Shown piece after piece: positions 18,643 through 25,921 of a DNA stretch of 64,000 nt; position 1 is the stretch's first letter; each line of letters begins with the position of its first letter. The position numbers were made by a program, and so were the translations under genes. The DNA comes from BNXB01 sp031556375. GTDB taxonomy: Bacteria > Bacteroidota > Bacteroidia > Bacteroidales > Azobacteroidaceae. The notes beneath the pieces were generated by a model, which was not told where the DNA came from, searched no databases, and saw only the letters and a list, made by a program, of their open reading frames with translations. The stretch spans positions 1-64,000 of the forward strand of contig JAVBTA010000024.1 in the NCBI GenBank assembly GCA_031556375.1, written 5' to 3'.

Positions 18643-19656
18643 TTAATTTTGTACAACTTCCACTTCAGTACCATTGTTCAGACGGGATTGGCCTGCTGTA
18701 ATCACCTCATCACCAGGATTAATTCCGGAAAGAATTTCCCATTGTTTGTCCAAACGTTGTCCTACCTGAACCGGAATAAATTGAGCTTTCCCATCGACCA
18801 GGGTGTATACAAAACGATCGTTCGAACCTGATTGTTTGATGATCGCAACATCGGATACAACAATTCGTTCCACAACATCGAAGTTCATTGTTACACGGGC
18901 GAACATTCCCGGACGTACACGTAACTGAGGATTATTGATTTCTATTTCACAAACAAAAGTGCGGCTGTTCGGATCGATAGTCGGATGGATTAATTTAACT
19001 TTTCCCTGGAATACTTCATCTCCATAAACATCTAGTTTTACGTTGACCGGCATTCCGGTTTTAACTTTTGGGAAATAAGATTCCGATACATTGATAACAG
19101 CTTTCACCGGATTGATTTGTTGTACCGTCAGAATGGGCTGTTGAGAGAAAACATCTCCATTATCGTAATTCCGATCAGTTACAGTACCGGATATCGGACT
19201 GAGTAGCAAGGTATTTTCCTGTAAATTGGCAATAGCTGTTTTTGCAACATCCAGTTGCACTTTTAACTGATCCAATTGTTGTTGGGAAACGCCACCTACT
19301 TTAAATAACTCATTATAACGGGCATAGTCTTTCTCCAGATTACTTAATTGTACTTTTTGTTGGTCCAGGTTGGTATTATCCATTTCTACAAGTTTCTGCC
19401 CTTTTACGACACGGTCGCCAACTTCGACATAAATCTTTTTTATACGGGCAGGAATTGCAGGAGTGATATGGTTGACAGTTTCACCTTCCACACTTGCAGT
19501 AAATGTTGCATTCTGTTGTACCTGTTCTAATTCAGCAACTTCTGTTTTAACTTTGATTTTCTCACTGGTAGTGACAGTTTCTTCTTTTTTTCCCTGGCAT
19601 GAAAGGAGTAATCCTATAGCGGCCAAAGGGAGTAGCTTTAATAAATTTCGTTTCAT
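18643..19656 (-). CDS. RND efflux periplasmic adaptor (membrane fusion protein)
   Basis: This 337-residue lipoprotein links the RND pump to the outer-membrane channel. The signal ends in LLLSCQGK (lipobox). The barrel-sandwich halves are seen at ITPAIPARIKKIYVEVGDRV and LLLSPISGTVTDRNYDNGD, with a short coiled-coil hairpin between them (about residues 95-140). Beta-barrel and membrane-proximal domains follow (VRPGMFARVTMNFD, ITAGQSRLNNGTEV). It lies between the TolC-like and pump genes with 14-30 bp gaps, which indicates one transcript. Confidence 0.94.
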   Translation of the reverse strand: MKRNLLKLLPLAAIGLLLSCQGKKEETVTTSEKIKVKTEVAELEQVQQNATFTASVEGETVNHITPAIPARIKKIYVEVGDRVVKGQKLVEMDNTNLDQQKVQLSNLEKDYARYNELFKVGGVSQQQLDQLKVQLDVAKTAIANLQENTLLLSPISGTVTDRNYDNGDVFSQQPILTVQQINPVKAVINVSESYFPKVKTGMPVNVKLDVYGDEVFQGKVKLIHPTIDPNSRTFVCEIEINNPQLRVRPGMFARVTMNFDVVERIVVSDVAIIKQSGSNDRFVYTLVDGKAQFIPVQVGQRLDKQWEILSGINPGDEVITAGQSRLNNGTEVEVVQN

Positions 19657-19686
19657 ATCATTTTTTAGTTTTTTATTATTTTTTTC

Positions 19687-21177
19687 CTATTTCAGTTCGA
19701 CGCCAAGTGTTTTGTCCAGATCTGCTTTTGATGCCAGATAATTGTATATGGCTTGATTGAAAGCAAGTTGAGCCTGAGTATGAGATAACTGAGCATCATT
19801 TAATTCCAATAGGGTGCCTAATCCTGTCTCATAACGTTTCTGAGCAATTACATATCCTTTTTGTGCTTGATTGACAGCATCTTTTGTTGATAAAACCTGT
19901 TCAATAGAATTTGTCATGTTGCTGATACTGTTATTCACGGATAACTGCAGATTACGGACTATATCATCCCGTTGCCATTTCATTTGTTGAAGTGAAATCT
20001 GGGATTGTTTGATGTCGGAGTGCTTTTTCATCCCGTCAAATATGGGAATCGAAATGCTGATACCAACTGTAGAATAGGGATTCCATTTGTAGTCACCAAA
20101 TTTGAAATCGTTATTCATGGACATATACATATAATTTCCCGTTATTGCTACAACCGGCAGGTATTGCGACTTATAAAGATCAACAGTCTTTTTTACCTGT
20201 TCCATCTGAAGGTCAAACTGCTTCAGGTTTGAGTTATTGACAAGTGAGGTATCTACTTTCATCAGGTCGGAATACAAACTTTCTTCATAATCGGATAAGT
20301 GCCCGGAAGCTACGACAGGCTGGTTCATATCCGTGCCCATTAGAGCTTTCAAAGATAGGGTAGCCAGACTCAAGGCATTTTCCGCCTGAATCATATTTGG
20401 TTTTACGTTTTTTACTCTTACATTAGCACGGATGAGGTCGAATTCAGATGCTATTCCCTGGTCGAACTTGTTCTTGATATCGTTATAGTTCAAAACGGCG
20501 TTATCATAACTTTCTTTGAATACATTATATGAATCCTGTGCCATCAAAACGGAATAATATGCTTTTCTGACGGCATTGACCATATCGATTTTTGAGGAAC
20601 GGGCTTTTTCGACCGATAATTCTACATCTAAACCCGTGATTTGAAGACTCTTCCATAATGAAGGTACAACTACAGCCCAATTCATGTTGAATCCTCCGGT
20701 CCAGTTATTGTCCCGTCCGACTTCAATTCCTTCCCCTGAAGTGTCCGGAATTTTTGATGTTTCGGCTACGATAGCATTCATCAGGTCGCCTTCTTTATAG
20801 GTTGAAGGGTCGTTTACTTGAAAAACATCTTCAATACCGTTGATAACCGGCGACATCGTAGAGGCCATATCGAAAGCTCCATCCATATACATTACCTGTT
20901 TCTGTATGGTCCGGGTATATTGTGCAACAGCATCGATTTGCGGATAAAGAGAAGATTGAGCGGATTTCCTTGCATATTTCTTCTTCTCAATTTCCAGATC
21001 CGAGACTTTAATAACCGGATTATTTTTAAGTGCAATATCTATTGTTTCTTCCAATGTGACTTTTAATGTAGGAAGAGAGTCTTTTAGTATATTAGGAGTT
21101 GTTTGCCCTATTCCCATAACCGGGAGAAGTACTCCTAAAAGACTAATACCTGTTTTTTTTATGATACCTATTTTCAT
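19687..21177 (-). CDS. TolC-family outer-membrane efflux channel
   Basis: This 496-residue protein should form the outer-membrane exit duct. It has a cleavable signal (LLGVLLPVMGIGQ) and the repeated long helical pairs of the OEP/TolC fold. These include a first-half block with TLEETIDIALKNNPVIKVSD and a second-half block ending AQKRYETGLGTLLELNDAQL, a standard TolC signature. It is encoded between the TetR regulator (39-bp gap) and the adaptor gene (30-bp gap). Confidence 0.94.
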   Translation of the reverse strand: MKIGIIKKTGISLLGVLLPVMGIGQTTPNILKDSLPTLKVTLEETIDIALKNNPVIKVSDLEIEKKKYARKSAQSSLYPQIDAVAQYTRTIQKQVMYMDGAFDMASTMSPVINGIEDVFQVNDPSTYKEGDLMNAIVAETSKIPDTSGEGIEVGRDNNWTGGFNMNWAVVVPSLWKSLQITGLDVELSVEKARSSKIDMVNAVRKAYYSVLMAQDSYNVFKESYDNAVLNYNDIKNKFDQGIASEFDLIRANVRVKNVKPNMIQAENALSLATLSLKALMGTDMNQPVVASGHLSDYEESLYSDLMKVDTSLVNNSNLKQFDLQMEQVKKTVDLYKSQYLPVVAITGNYMYMSMNNDFKFGDYKWNPYSTVGISISIPIFDGMKKHSDIKQSQISLQQMKWQRDDIVRNLQLSVNNSISNMTNSIEQVLSTKDAVNQAQKGYVIAQKRYETGLGTLLELNDAQLSHTQAQLAFNQAIYNYLASKADLDKTLGVELK

Positions 21178-21216
21178 ATATTATTAATTTGTTTTTGACG
21201 CAAGTTTTCTACGTCA

Positions 21217-21837
21217 TCATTTATTTCTGTCTTCGTCGAATTTCGTCATTAGTTCTGTTATAATCTTATCTCCTTTTGGAGTGGCAATTCCACGGGTAAA
21301 GTTCAGGATGATGGCCCTGATGAATTCTTCAATCGGATACTTGTCTGTCGGGAGAAAGTCTCCTTCCATCAACATCCTGAATTGTGCCTGTAATAATGAT
21401 AATAACACTCCAAAGTTGATGTCATTTTCCATCAGGCCTTCTTCAACTCCTTTTTCAAAGTAAGGAATAAACCGTTCGATGTCTTCTTTTTGCCTGTTCT
21501 CTATTTTTTTGTAAATTTTCGGATGATATTTTCTCAGATCATATAATGCTGATTTATTCACCTGATGTATTTCTGTTAATAACTTGGCATAAATATTCAT
21601 CATAGCCTCTATGACATTACGAGAGTCTTTAATCAGTTTCTCCATTTCACAATCTCCCTGGGCCATTGATTTGTCAACACATACTGCTAAAAGTTCTTCC
21701 TTATCATTGAATATTTCATAAAGAGTTCGTTTTGAAATGCTCATATGACTCGCTATATCATTCATAGTGATGCTTTTAATGCCTTTGTGGAAAAACAATT
21801 TCGAAGCCTCTTCAACAATCCGTTCTTTTAAATCCAT
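21217..21837 (-). CDS. TetR-family transcriptional regulator
   Basis: This 206-residue regulator is the first gene of the efflux operon and probably represses it. The N-terminal helix-turn-helix is clear: ITMNDIASHMSISKRTLYEI followed by FNDKEELL. The remainder is the variable ligand-binding helical domain. A perfect inverted repeat overlaps its own promoter region (see the separate entry), which fits autoregulation of the whole operon through ligand release. The inducing ligand is unknown. Confidence 0.93.
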   Translation of the reverse strand: MDLKERIVEEASKLFFHKGIKSITMNDIASHMSISKRTLYEIFNDKEELLAVCVDKSMAQGDCEMEKLIKDSRNVIEAMMNIYAKLLTEIHQVNKSALYDLRKYHPKIYKKIENRQKEDIERFIPYFEKGVEEGLMENDINFGVLLSLLQAQFRMLMEGDFLPTDKYPIEEFIRAIILNFTRGIATPKGDKIITELMTKFDEDRNK

Positions 21838-21861
21838 TATTTATGCGGTGAAATTAGGCTG

Positions 21862-21899
21862 CAAAGGAAGTGAAAACTTTCGAAACAAAAAAAGTTTTC
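21862..21899 (-). promoter_or_regulatory. Likely TetR operator overlapping the efflux-operon promoter
   Basis: A 9-bp perfect inverted repeat (GAAAACTTT at 21872-21880, complement at 21891-21899) with a 10-bp spacer lies just upstream of TTCCTTTG (21869-21862 on the minus strand). That sequence is one mismatch from the TAnnTTTG -7 element. Half-site spacing of about two helical turns suits a TetR dimer pair. Binding there would block polymerase. Confidence 0.5.
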
Positions 21900-21920
21900 T
21901 TGTTTTATTTTTTGAATTTA

Positions 21921-22250
21921 TTAAAGATACCGGAAAAATTCCCATTTTTTTCTCTTTATCAGATACTCCGGATTTTTGTCATTCAGATATGCTTCCCGTT
22001 CGAATGAAATATGATAATAACTTTTAGAACCGTATTTTATCAATTTTAAAATCCATTCAAGAAAATAAGCGATATAAAAGAATACATACAATAATTCTTT
22101 CATTTGGGCCGTATGGATTTGTTCATGGTTGATTATTTCTTTTGTTAAAACAATCTGATTGCGAACAAATAACAGTCCAAACAGGTTGATTGCGGCAAAA
22201 GCCTTAAAAGGGATAATATTATTGTATATTATTTTCATAAGAAAGCGCAA
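21921..22250 (-). CDS. Small membrane protein with HExxH motif
   Basis: This 109-residue protein resembles an uncharacterised type that I recall as common in Bacteroidales. It has an N-terminal hydrophobic stretch (FKAFAAINLFGLLFV), then NHEQIHTAQMKELL containing HExxH. A second membrane-like segment (LLYVFFYIAYFLEWILKL) follows, then SFEREAY with a glutamate that could be the third zinc ligand. The start may be residue 1 or the second methionine (MKIIYNN), four codons later; the latter fits better. A very small zinc-peptidase-like fold is possible, but no activity is known. It lies upstream of tetR on the same strand, 83 bp away, and marks the last chromosomal gene before the mobile-element island. 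Confidence 0.6.
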   Translation of the reverse strand: MRFLMKIIYNNIIPFKAFAAINLFGLLFVRNQIVLTKEIINHEQIHTAQMKELLYVFFYIAYFLEWILKLIKYGSKSYYHISFEREAYLNDKNPEYLIKRKKWEFFRYL

Positions 22251-22358
22251 AATTATATAATAGTTTTGTTTTTAAGCTTCTTTTATGAAATTTAGTCCCT
22301 GACCAGAGAAACTTTCAATCCGTTGAATTGTTTTATACTAACTGAAATGCCTGGTTAA

Positions 22359-22895
22359 TGTTGCTTTTTAGGATTCAATATCAGGAAATACAAGGGAACC
22401 TTGCTGATTAAACCCTCTAAAAAGAGCCAAAAGAAACTGACAGAGAAACTACATGAAGTGATTTCTAACAACAATTCTGTTTCACAATACCGCTTGATAG
22501 AGCAGATTAATCCTGTATTGACAGGATGGGGGAATTACTTCCGACATGTTGTTGCAAAAGAAGTCTTTAGTAAAATGGATCATATTTTGCTGAATCAACT
22601 AAAAAGGTGGGCATTCAGAAGGCATAATAACAAGTCCAGACAATGGGTACGGAACAAATATTTCAAAATCGAAAAGGGCAGGCACTGGTGTTTTAAAACT
22701 GAAATTGACAAAGACGGGAAAAAACAAATTTTCATTCTTAAGAAATTGTCAGATATACCGATTGTACGTCACCCAAAGATTAAAAAGGAGGCCAACCCCT
22801 TTGATCCGGCTTGGGAGAGCTACTTTGAGAATAGGAAGAAGCAACATCTTATGCTTCAAAGATTATTTTACCCCAAAAGATGGGAGCCGGTTTAA
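22359..22895 (+). pseudogene. C-terminal fragment of a group II intron maturase/reverse transcriptase
   Basis: Translation in this frame gives FLGFNIRKYKGTLLIKPSKK, the end of the reverse-transcriptase domain, from 22365. It is followed by the maturase X/GIIM domain (QINPVLTGWGNYFRHVVAKE and LNQLKRWAFRRHNNKSRQW). The frame runs on to PKRWEPV at 22895. An in-frame stop lies at 22356-22358, and the catalytic RT blocks with the YxDD motif are absent, so no active enzyme can be made. An ATG-like start near 22401 is probably not meaningful. The fragment precedes intact intron domain V by about 30 bp. Confidence 0.88.
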
Positions 22896-22924
22896 CTTCA
22901 TGAGAGTTAAGCTTTGAATTGCTT

Positions 22925-22998
22925 GAGCTGTATGCGGTGAAAGTCGCACGTACAGTTCTTAGGGGAGTTGGAGACCGAAAGGTCTCCCGCTTACCCGA
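22925..22998 (+). ncRNA. Group II intron domains V and VI
   Basis: Positions 22925-22958 form a 34-nt domain V: it starts GAGC, has the GTGAAAGTC-type distal loop and ends GTTC, and it contains the catalytic AGC triad. Domain VI follows, with GGAGACC (22970-22976), a GAAA tetraloop and GGTCTCC (22981-22987). A probable branch-point A lies in TTACCC near 22993. The intron 3' end should be near 22998. Confidence 0.85.
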
Positions 22999-23018
22999 TT
23001 AATAAAGGATTATTAAGA

Positions 23019-23648
23019 TTAGATATCATACCAACCCGATAATTGAAGATAGCATCTATCCTCAACATCGGAATCATCAGGGCACCACCAATGAGCCAGG
23101 GACATTCTTATCAATGTACCTTGGGGTATGTTCTCAACAGGGGCGGATAAACCCACATAAGAAATATTATAACCCCAGCGACGGCTGCCATCGTTGTAAT
23201 TATATCTTATCTTACCATTATAATCACTTCGAGTAATATCTCTATCGGCAATCCAAAAACATACACTATTTTGGGGAATATTGTCTCTGTTAATGAATCC
23301 TGCTCCATTCTGTGTGTATTGCAATTTTTCCTCAAATAAATTAGAAATAGAACCTTGATAGATATTGACATTTCTTTTATTAAGAAAGGTTATCATTGCT
23401 ATATCTTTATTCAAAGTGCCTTTCAGTCTCTTGGATATTACGCAAACATCTTCCGAATGAGGTAAGGAACGTGGATTATTGGGATTTCTGTAAGTAATAT
23501 CCCAAACTTGCCTTATTTCATAATTTGTACTATCATCGGGATGATGTCCATTTTCATCTAAAAGCCTAACAAAATTACCATTTGCAGTAACTCCACCCAC
23601 ACAAACGCCATGTTGCATTTTTGTTTTAGAAACTATTAAGATATCCAT
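23019..23648 (-). CDS. Dual OB-fold-like protein (DuOB type), partner of DUF488
   Basis: This 209-residue cytoplasmic protein begins MDILIVSKTKM and GVCVGGVTANGNFVRLLD, which I recognise as the start of the dual OB-containing (DuOB) family. A second beta-rich half contains SVCFWIADRDITRSDYNGKI. It ends with a conserved-looking tryptophan/cysteine-rich stretch (MSLAHWWCPDD, LQLSGWYDI). OB folds usually bind nucleic acid or nucleotides. It is the third gene of an operon after two DUF488 genes, 1 bp past the second. Its biochemical role is not established; a nucleic-acid-linked or conflict-related role is my inference from the partners. Confidence 0.65.
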   Translation of the reverse strand: MDILIVSKTKMQHGVCVGGVTANGNFVRLLDENGHHPDDSTNYEIRQVWDITYRNPNNPRSLPHSEDVCVISKRLKGTLNKDIAMITFLNKRNVNIYQGSISNLFEEKLQYTQNGAGFINRDNIPQNSVCFWIADRDITRSDYNGKIRYNYNDGSRRWGYNISYVGLSAPVENIPQGTLIRMSLAHWWCPDDSDVEDRCYLQLSGWYDI

Positions 23649-23649
23649 A

Positions 23650-24126
23650 TTACAAGTGTATTATTTTGTATCCCAACTTCTCCAGTTCGGCAGCGACAAT
23701 AGACCTGTGGCATGCTTTGGCTTTTTCTTCTACGCAAAACAAGACTACATTTTCTGCTCCGGCTCTTTCTAGTTCCTCTATAAAGTTTTCAAAATTAAAT
23801 TTTTTCAGTATTTTGTCTTTATATGCTATTGAAAAAAACTTTCCTAATTCACTTCTATCTCTTTTCTGTTCTCCTTGTTGAATATCAACTTCTTTTTGAA
23901 GCATTCTTATTTCTGAAGTTGGAGCTAATGAGAATACATGTCCATATCTAATATCAAGGTCATTCAATTTCTCTTGTAATCTGTTGCTATTCACAAAAGC
24001 GTATTCTGAGCCTCGAACACCTCTTCGTTGCCGAATATCACAGAATGTATCAATGTTATTGTCTGTGAGCTTTTTGAAATACTCTATTTCTGTTGAGCCA
24101 TAAACTCCGATGGTAAAAAACTTCAT
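23650..24126 (-). CDS. DUF488 family protein (second copy)
   Basis: This 158-residue protein starts at MKFFTIGVYGS. I chose position 24126 because the upstream DUF488 gene stops at 24128, and the longer frame from 24204 would only add residues overlapping that gene. Features are the N-terminal TIGVYGSTEIEYFKKL, a basic CDIRQRRGVRGSEYAF block, and the C-terminal FCVEEKAKACHRS with the DUF488 C-E-CHR pattern. It differs strongly from the first copy, so the pair belongs to two DUF488 subgroups and may form a heteromer. DUF488 has no firmly assigned reaction; the conserved Cys/His/Arg set suggests a catalytic or metal-binding pocket. Confidence 0.8.
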   Translation of the reverse strand: MKFFTIGVYGSTEIEYFKKLTDNNIDTFCDIRQRRGVRGSEYAFVNSNRLQEKLNDLDIRYGHVFSLAPTSEIRMLQKEVDIQQGEQKRDRSELGKFFSIAYKDKILKKFNFENFIEELERAGAENVVLFCVEEKAKACHRSIVAAELEKLGYKIIHL

Positions 24127-24127
24127 A

Positions 24128-24679
24128 TCAATGTGCTTTTCTTGATGTAAATTCTGCCATATTCCCAAATAAATCAACAACGTTCTTGCCTTTTGTGAAC
24201 TCACTCATTACTGTTTCTTGGGACTTCATCCTATTATTCGATATAATATGGTTTAAGGAAATATTGTTTTTCCTCAATTCTTCCCCAATTAATTTACTTC
24301 TATGACATTCTTCGGGTTTTGATTCGCTGCACATAATCGCTAATTTAATTTCTTTTTCATTAGCTATTATTAATCTTTTAAGCCCCTGTTTAAAGAAATC
24401 TTTTTCTTTAATTACATCATACATTACTATACGATTATTGTCATAACAACTTTCATCATCAGGGAGTCCTCCTAAAGAATCTCCAATAAAGACATATGCA
24501 ATTCCACACTTCTCTAACTCCAGTTTTAGTGGGGCTTGATTAAATTGAGGATTCCATTTAGAGAATGGTTTAGTACGAATATCTAATAAATACTCAATGC
24601 CAAAAGAGCGGAGTTCTTCTATAAAAACATCAATGCTCTTATTCCCATGCCCAATCGAATATATTGTTGACTTTCCCAT
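24128..24679 (-). CDS. DUF488 family protein (first copy)
   Basis: This 183-residue protein of the DUF488 family opens with TIYSIGHGNKSIDVFIEEL, the family's typical first block. LLDIRTKPFSKWNPQFN and FIGDSLGGLPDD follow. The C-terminal signature is IMCSESKPEECHRSKLIGEE (Cys, Glu, Cys-His-Arg). It is the first gene of a three-gene operon and has an exact -7 element upstream. The reading frames of all three genes are complete, although they sit in an island of mobile-element fragments. The function is unknown; no signal peptide or membrane segment is seen. Confidence 0.85.
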   Translation of the reverse strand: MGKSTIYSIGHGNKSIDVFIEELRSFGIEYLLDIRTKPFSKWNPQFNQAPLKLELEKCGIAYVFIGDSLGGLPDDESCYDNNRIVMYDVIKEKDFFKQGLKRLIIANEKEIKLAIMCSESKPEECHRSKLIGEELRKNNISLNHIISNNRMKSQETVMSEFTKGKNVVDLFGNMAEFTSRKAH

Positions 24680-24727
24680 ATTTTAAACATATAATCTCTT
24701 TGTTTTCAATAAGAGACAATAACGAAG

Positions 24728-24735
24728 CAAAAATA
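24728..24735 (-). promoter_or_regulatory. -7 element of the DUF488 operon
   Basis: The minus strand reads TATTTTTG, an exact TAnnTTTG match, about 50 bp upstream of the first DUF488 start. No clear -33 TTTG is present. It shows that the operon could be transcribed from inside the island. Confidence 0.42.
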
Positions 24736-24829
24736 CGAAATATTCTTGAAATAGACGATTTTACACACCAAAACCTTTCCCTTTTTTTACTTCCGGCTTT
24801 GCCGGGGGCTTGATGTGCGGTCTTATGGT

Positions 24830-25810
24830 TTACTTTAGTTCTTGGTATCTCTGTTTGAACCAGTCAAGGATATTTTGACCGTTGAGAGAAAGACGGAACT
24901 TATCCGGGCTACCCTGCTCCTTGAATAGTTGCAGTTTGGCATCCTGCACACTGAAATCCCGGTCGTGTTCGGGCGAATGGAGCTTACCACTAACGGATAC
25001 GGCTTCTCCATTAAACAGCTTCTTAATGGCTTCTACCGTTAATCCTATGCCTTTGCATAACTGCACTGTCCGAAAGTGTTCGCTCAGTTGGGTGAATACG
25101 CTGAAAAACAAATTCATATCTTCCTGCGCCTTGTATGGCTCATAGTCCTGTTTGAGTTGATCCAATCGAGATTCCGTTTCGGAAATCTCATTTTCTTTCT
25201 GTTTGTTGTACTCGTGCATATTGAGGAACTTCTCCCTCGCTTCATCTTTACGGTCATACAAGTCCCGGATTTTCTCGATTATTTCGGTTTTCTGTTTCTG
25301 TAATACTTCTACGTATTCCTTCAACTCGTCCTTTTGAACGAATAACTCACGGTAATACTCCTGATTGGTTGTGTGTTTGGCTTCCGATCCGTCTATACTA
25401 CGTTGCAGACCGTATTTTGCCATTGCCTCGGCGTATGTGTCCTGATACTCCTTTAGCTTGGGGCGGGACATTACATCGTTGGCGCACAGGCGGGAGGCTT
25501 CGGATTTCTTCTTGCGGTATTGTTTCTTGCCCGGTTCGGCGGGCTTAGCCTGTGCCTTTCTTCTTTCACCGGTAACGATGGTAGCGTGGATATGGGGTGT
25601 TTTCTCGTCCATGTGCAGGACTGCCGACACGACATTATCCGCGCCGTAGGTTTTGCGTAGCCAGTCGAGATTGTCCTCGCACCGCTGGTCGAGTTTTCCG
25701 GTAGCCTCTATACGCTGCATATCTTCGGGTGTGCCGGATAGCATAATCCGCAAATCCCGAACTTGGTTCGTGCCGATTTTGCGGGTTAGTCCGGCGGTAT
25801 CGAGGCGGTG
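24830..25810 (-). pseudogene. N-terminally truncated MobV-type relaxase
   Basis: This is a plasmid or transposon mobilisation enzyme that has lost its start. Homology begins near 25810 with LDTAGLTRKIGTNQVRDL, which in intact MobV proteins lies about 50-60 residues from the N-terminus. It continues through the histidine motif HMDEKTPHIHA, a long coiled coil (about the middle third) and an intact C-terminus ending RYQELK. The open frame can only start at a TTG near 25753. The first relaxase motif is missing, so nicking activity is doubtful. Compared with MobV proteins I remember, a few residues also seem absent after HIHATIV. It marks the right part of the mobile-element island. Confidence 0.8.
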
Positions 25811-25921
25811 CTGTCCACATTGCCATATAAAGCAAAACAGAGCGTAACGAACGCCCTATCAGCTAATTCGCTACACTCTGCACAATTTTACTTTCTGCTT
25901 AGAAGTTTATTTTAGTCTGAA

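Larger units (their letters stand above)
22359..22998 (+). mobile_element. 5'-truncated group II intron remnant
   Basis: The region holds only the 3' end of a group II intron: the C-terminal part of the maturase reading frame followed by RNA domains V and VI. Everything upstream (domains I-III and the reverse-transcriptase core) is missing. The left homology edge is near 22359-22365, right after an in-frame stop. The right edge is near 22998, after domain VI. Such 5' truncation is typical of incomplete reverse transcription during insertion or of later decay. Confidence 0.85.

Noticed and set aside
24793..24805. GC-rich hairpin CCGGC-TTT-GCCGG after the relaxase
   Set aside because: On the relaxase strand no T-run follows the stem, so I did not call it a terminator; it may be leftover element sequence.
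25635..25835. A 66-codon minus-strand frame over the start of the relaxase
   Set aside because: It is out of frame with the MobV homology, which runs through this stretch in another frame; the peptide is arginine-rich shadow sequence.
22251..25921. Search for a target-site duplication flanking the mobile island
   Set aside because: No convincing direct repeat was found by eye between the left (22251-22358) and right (25811-25921) flanks.
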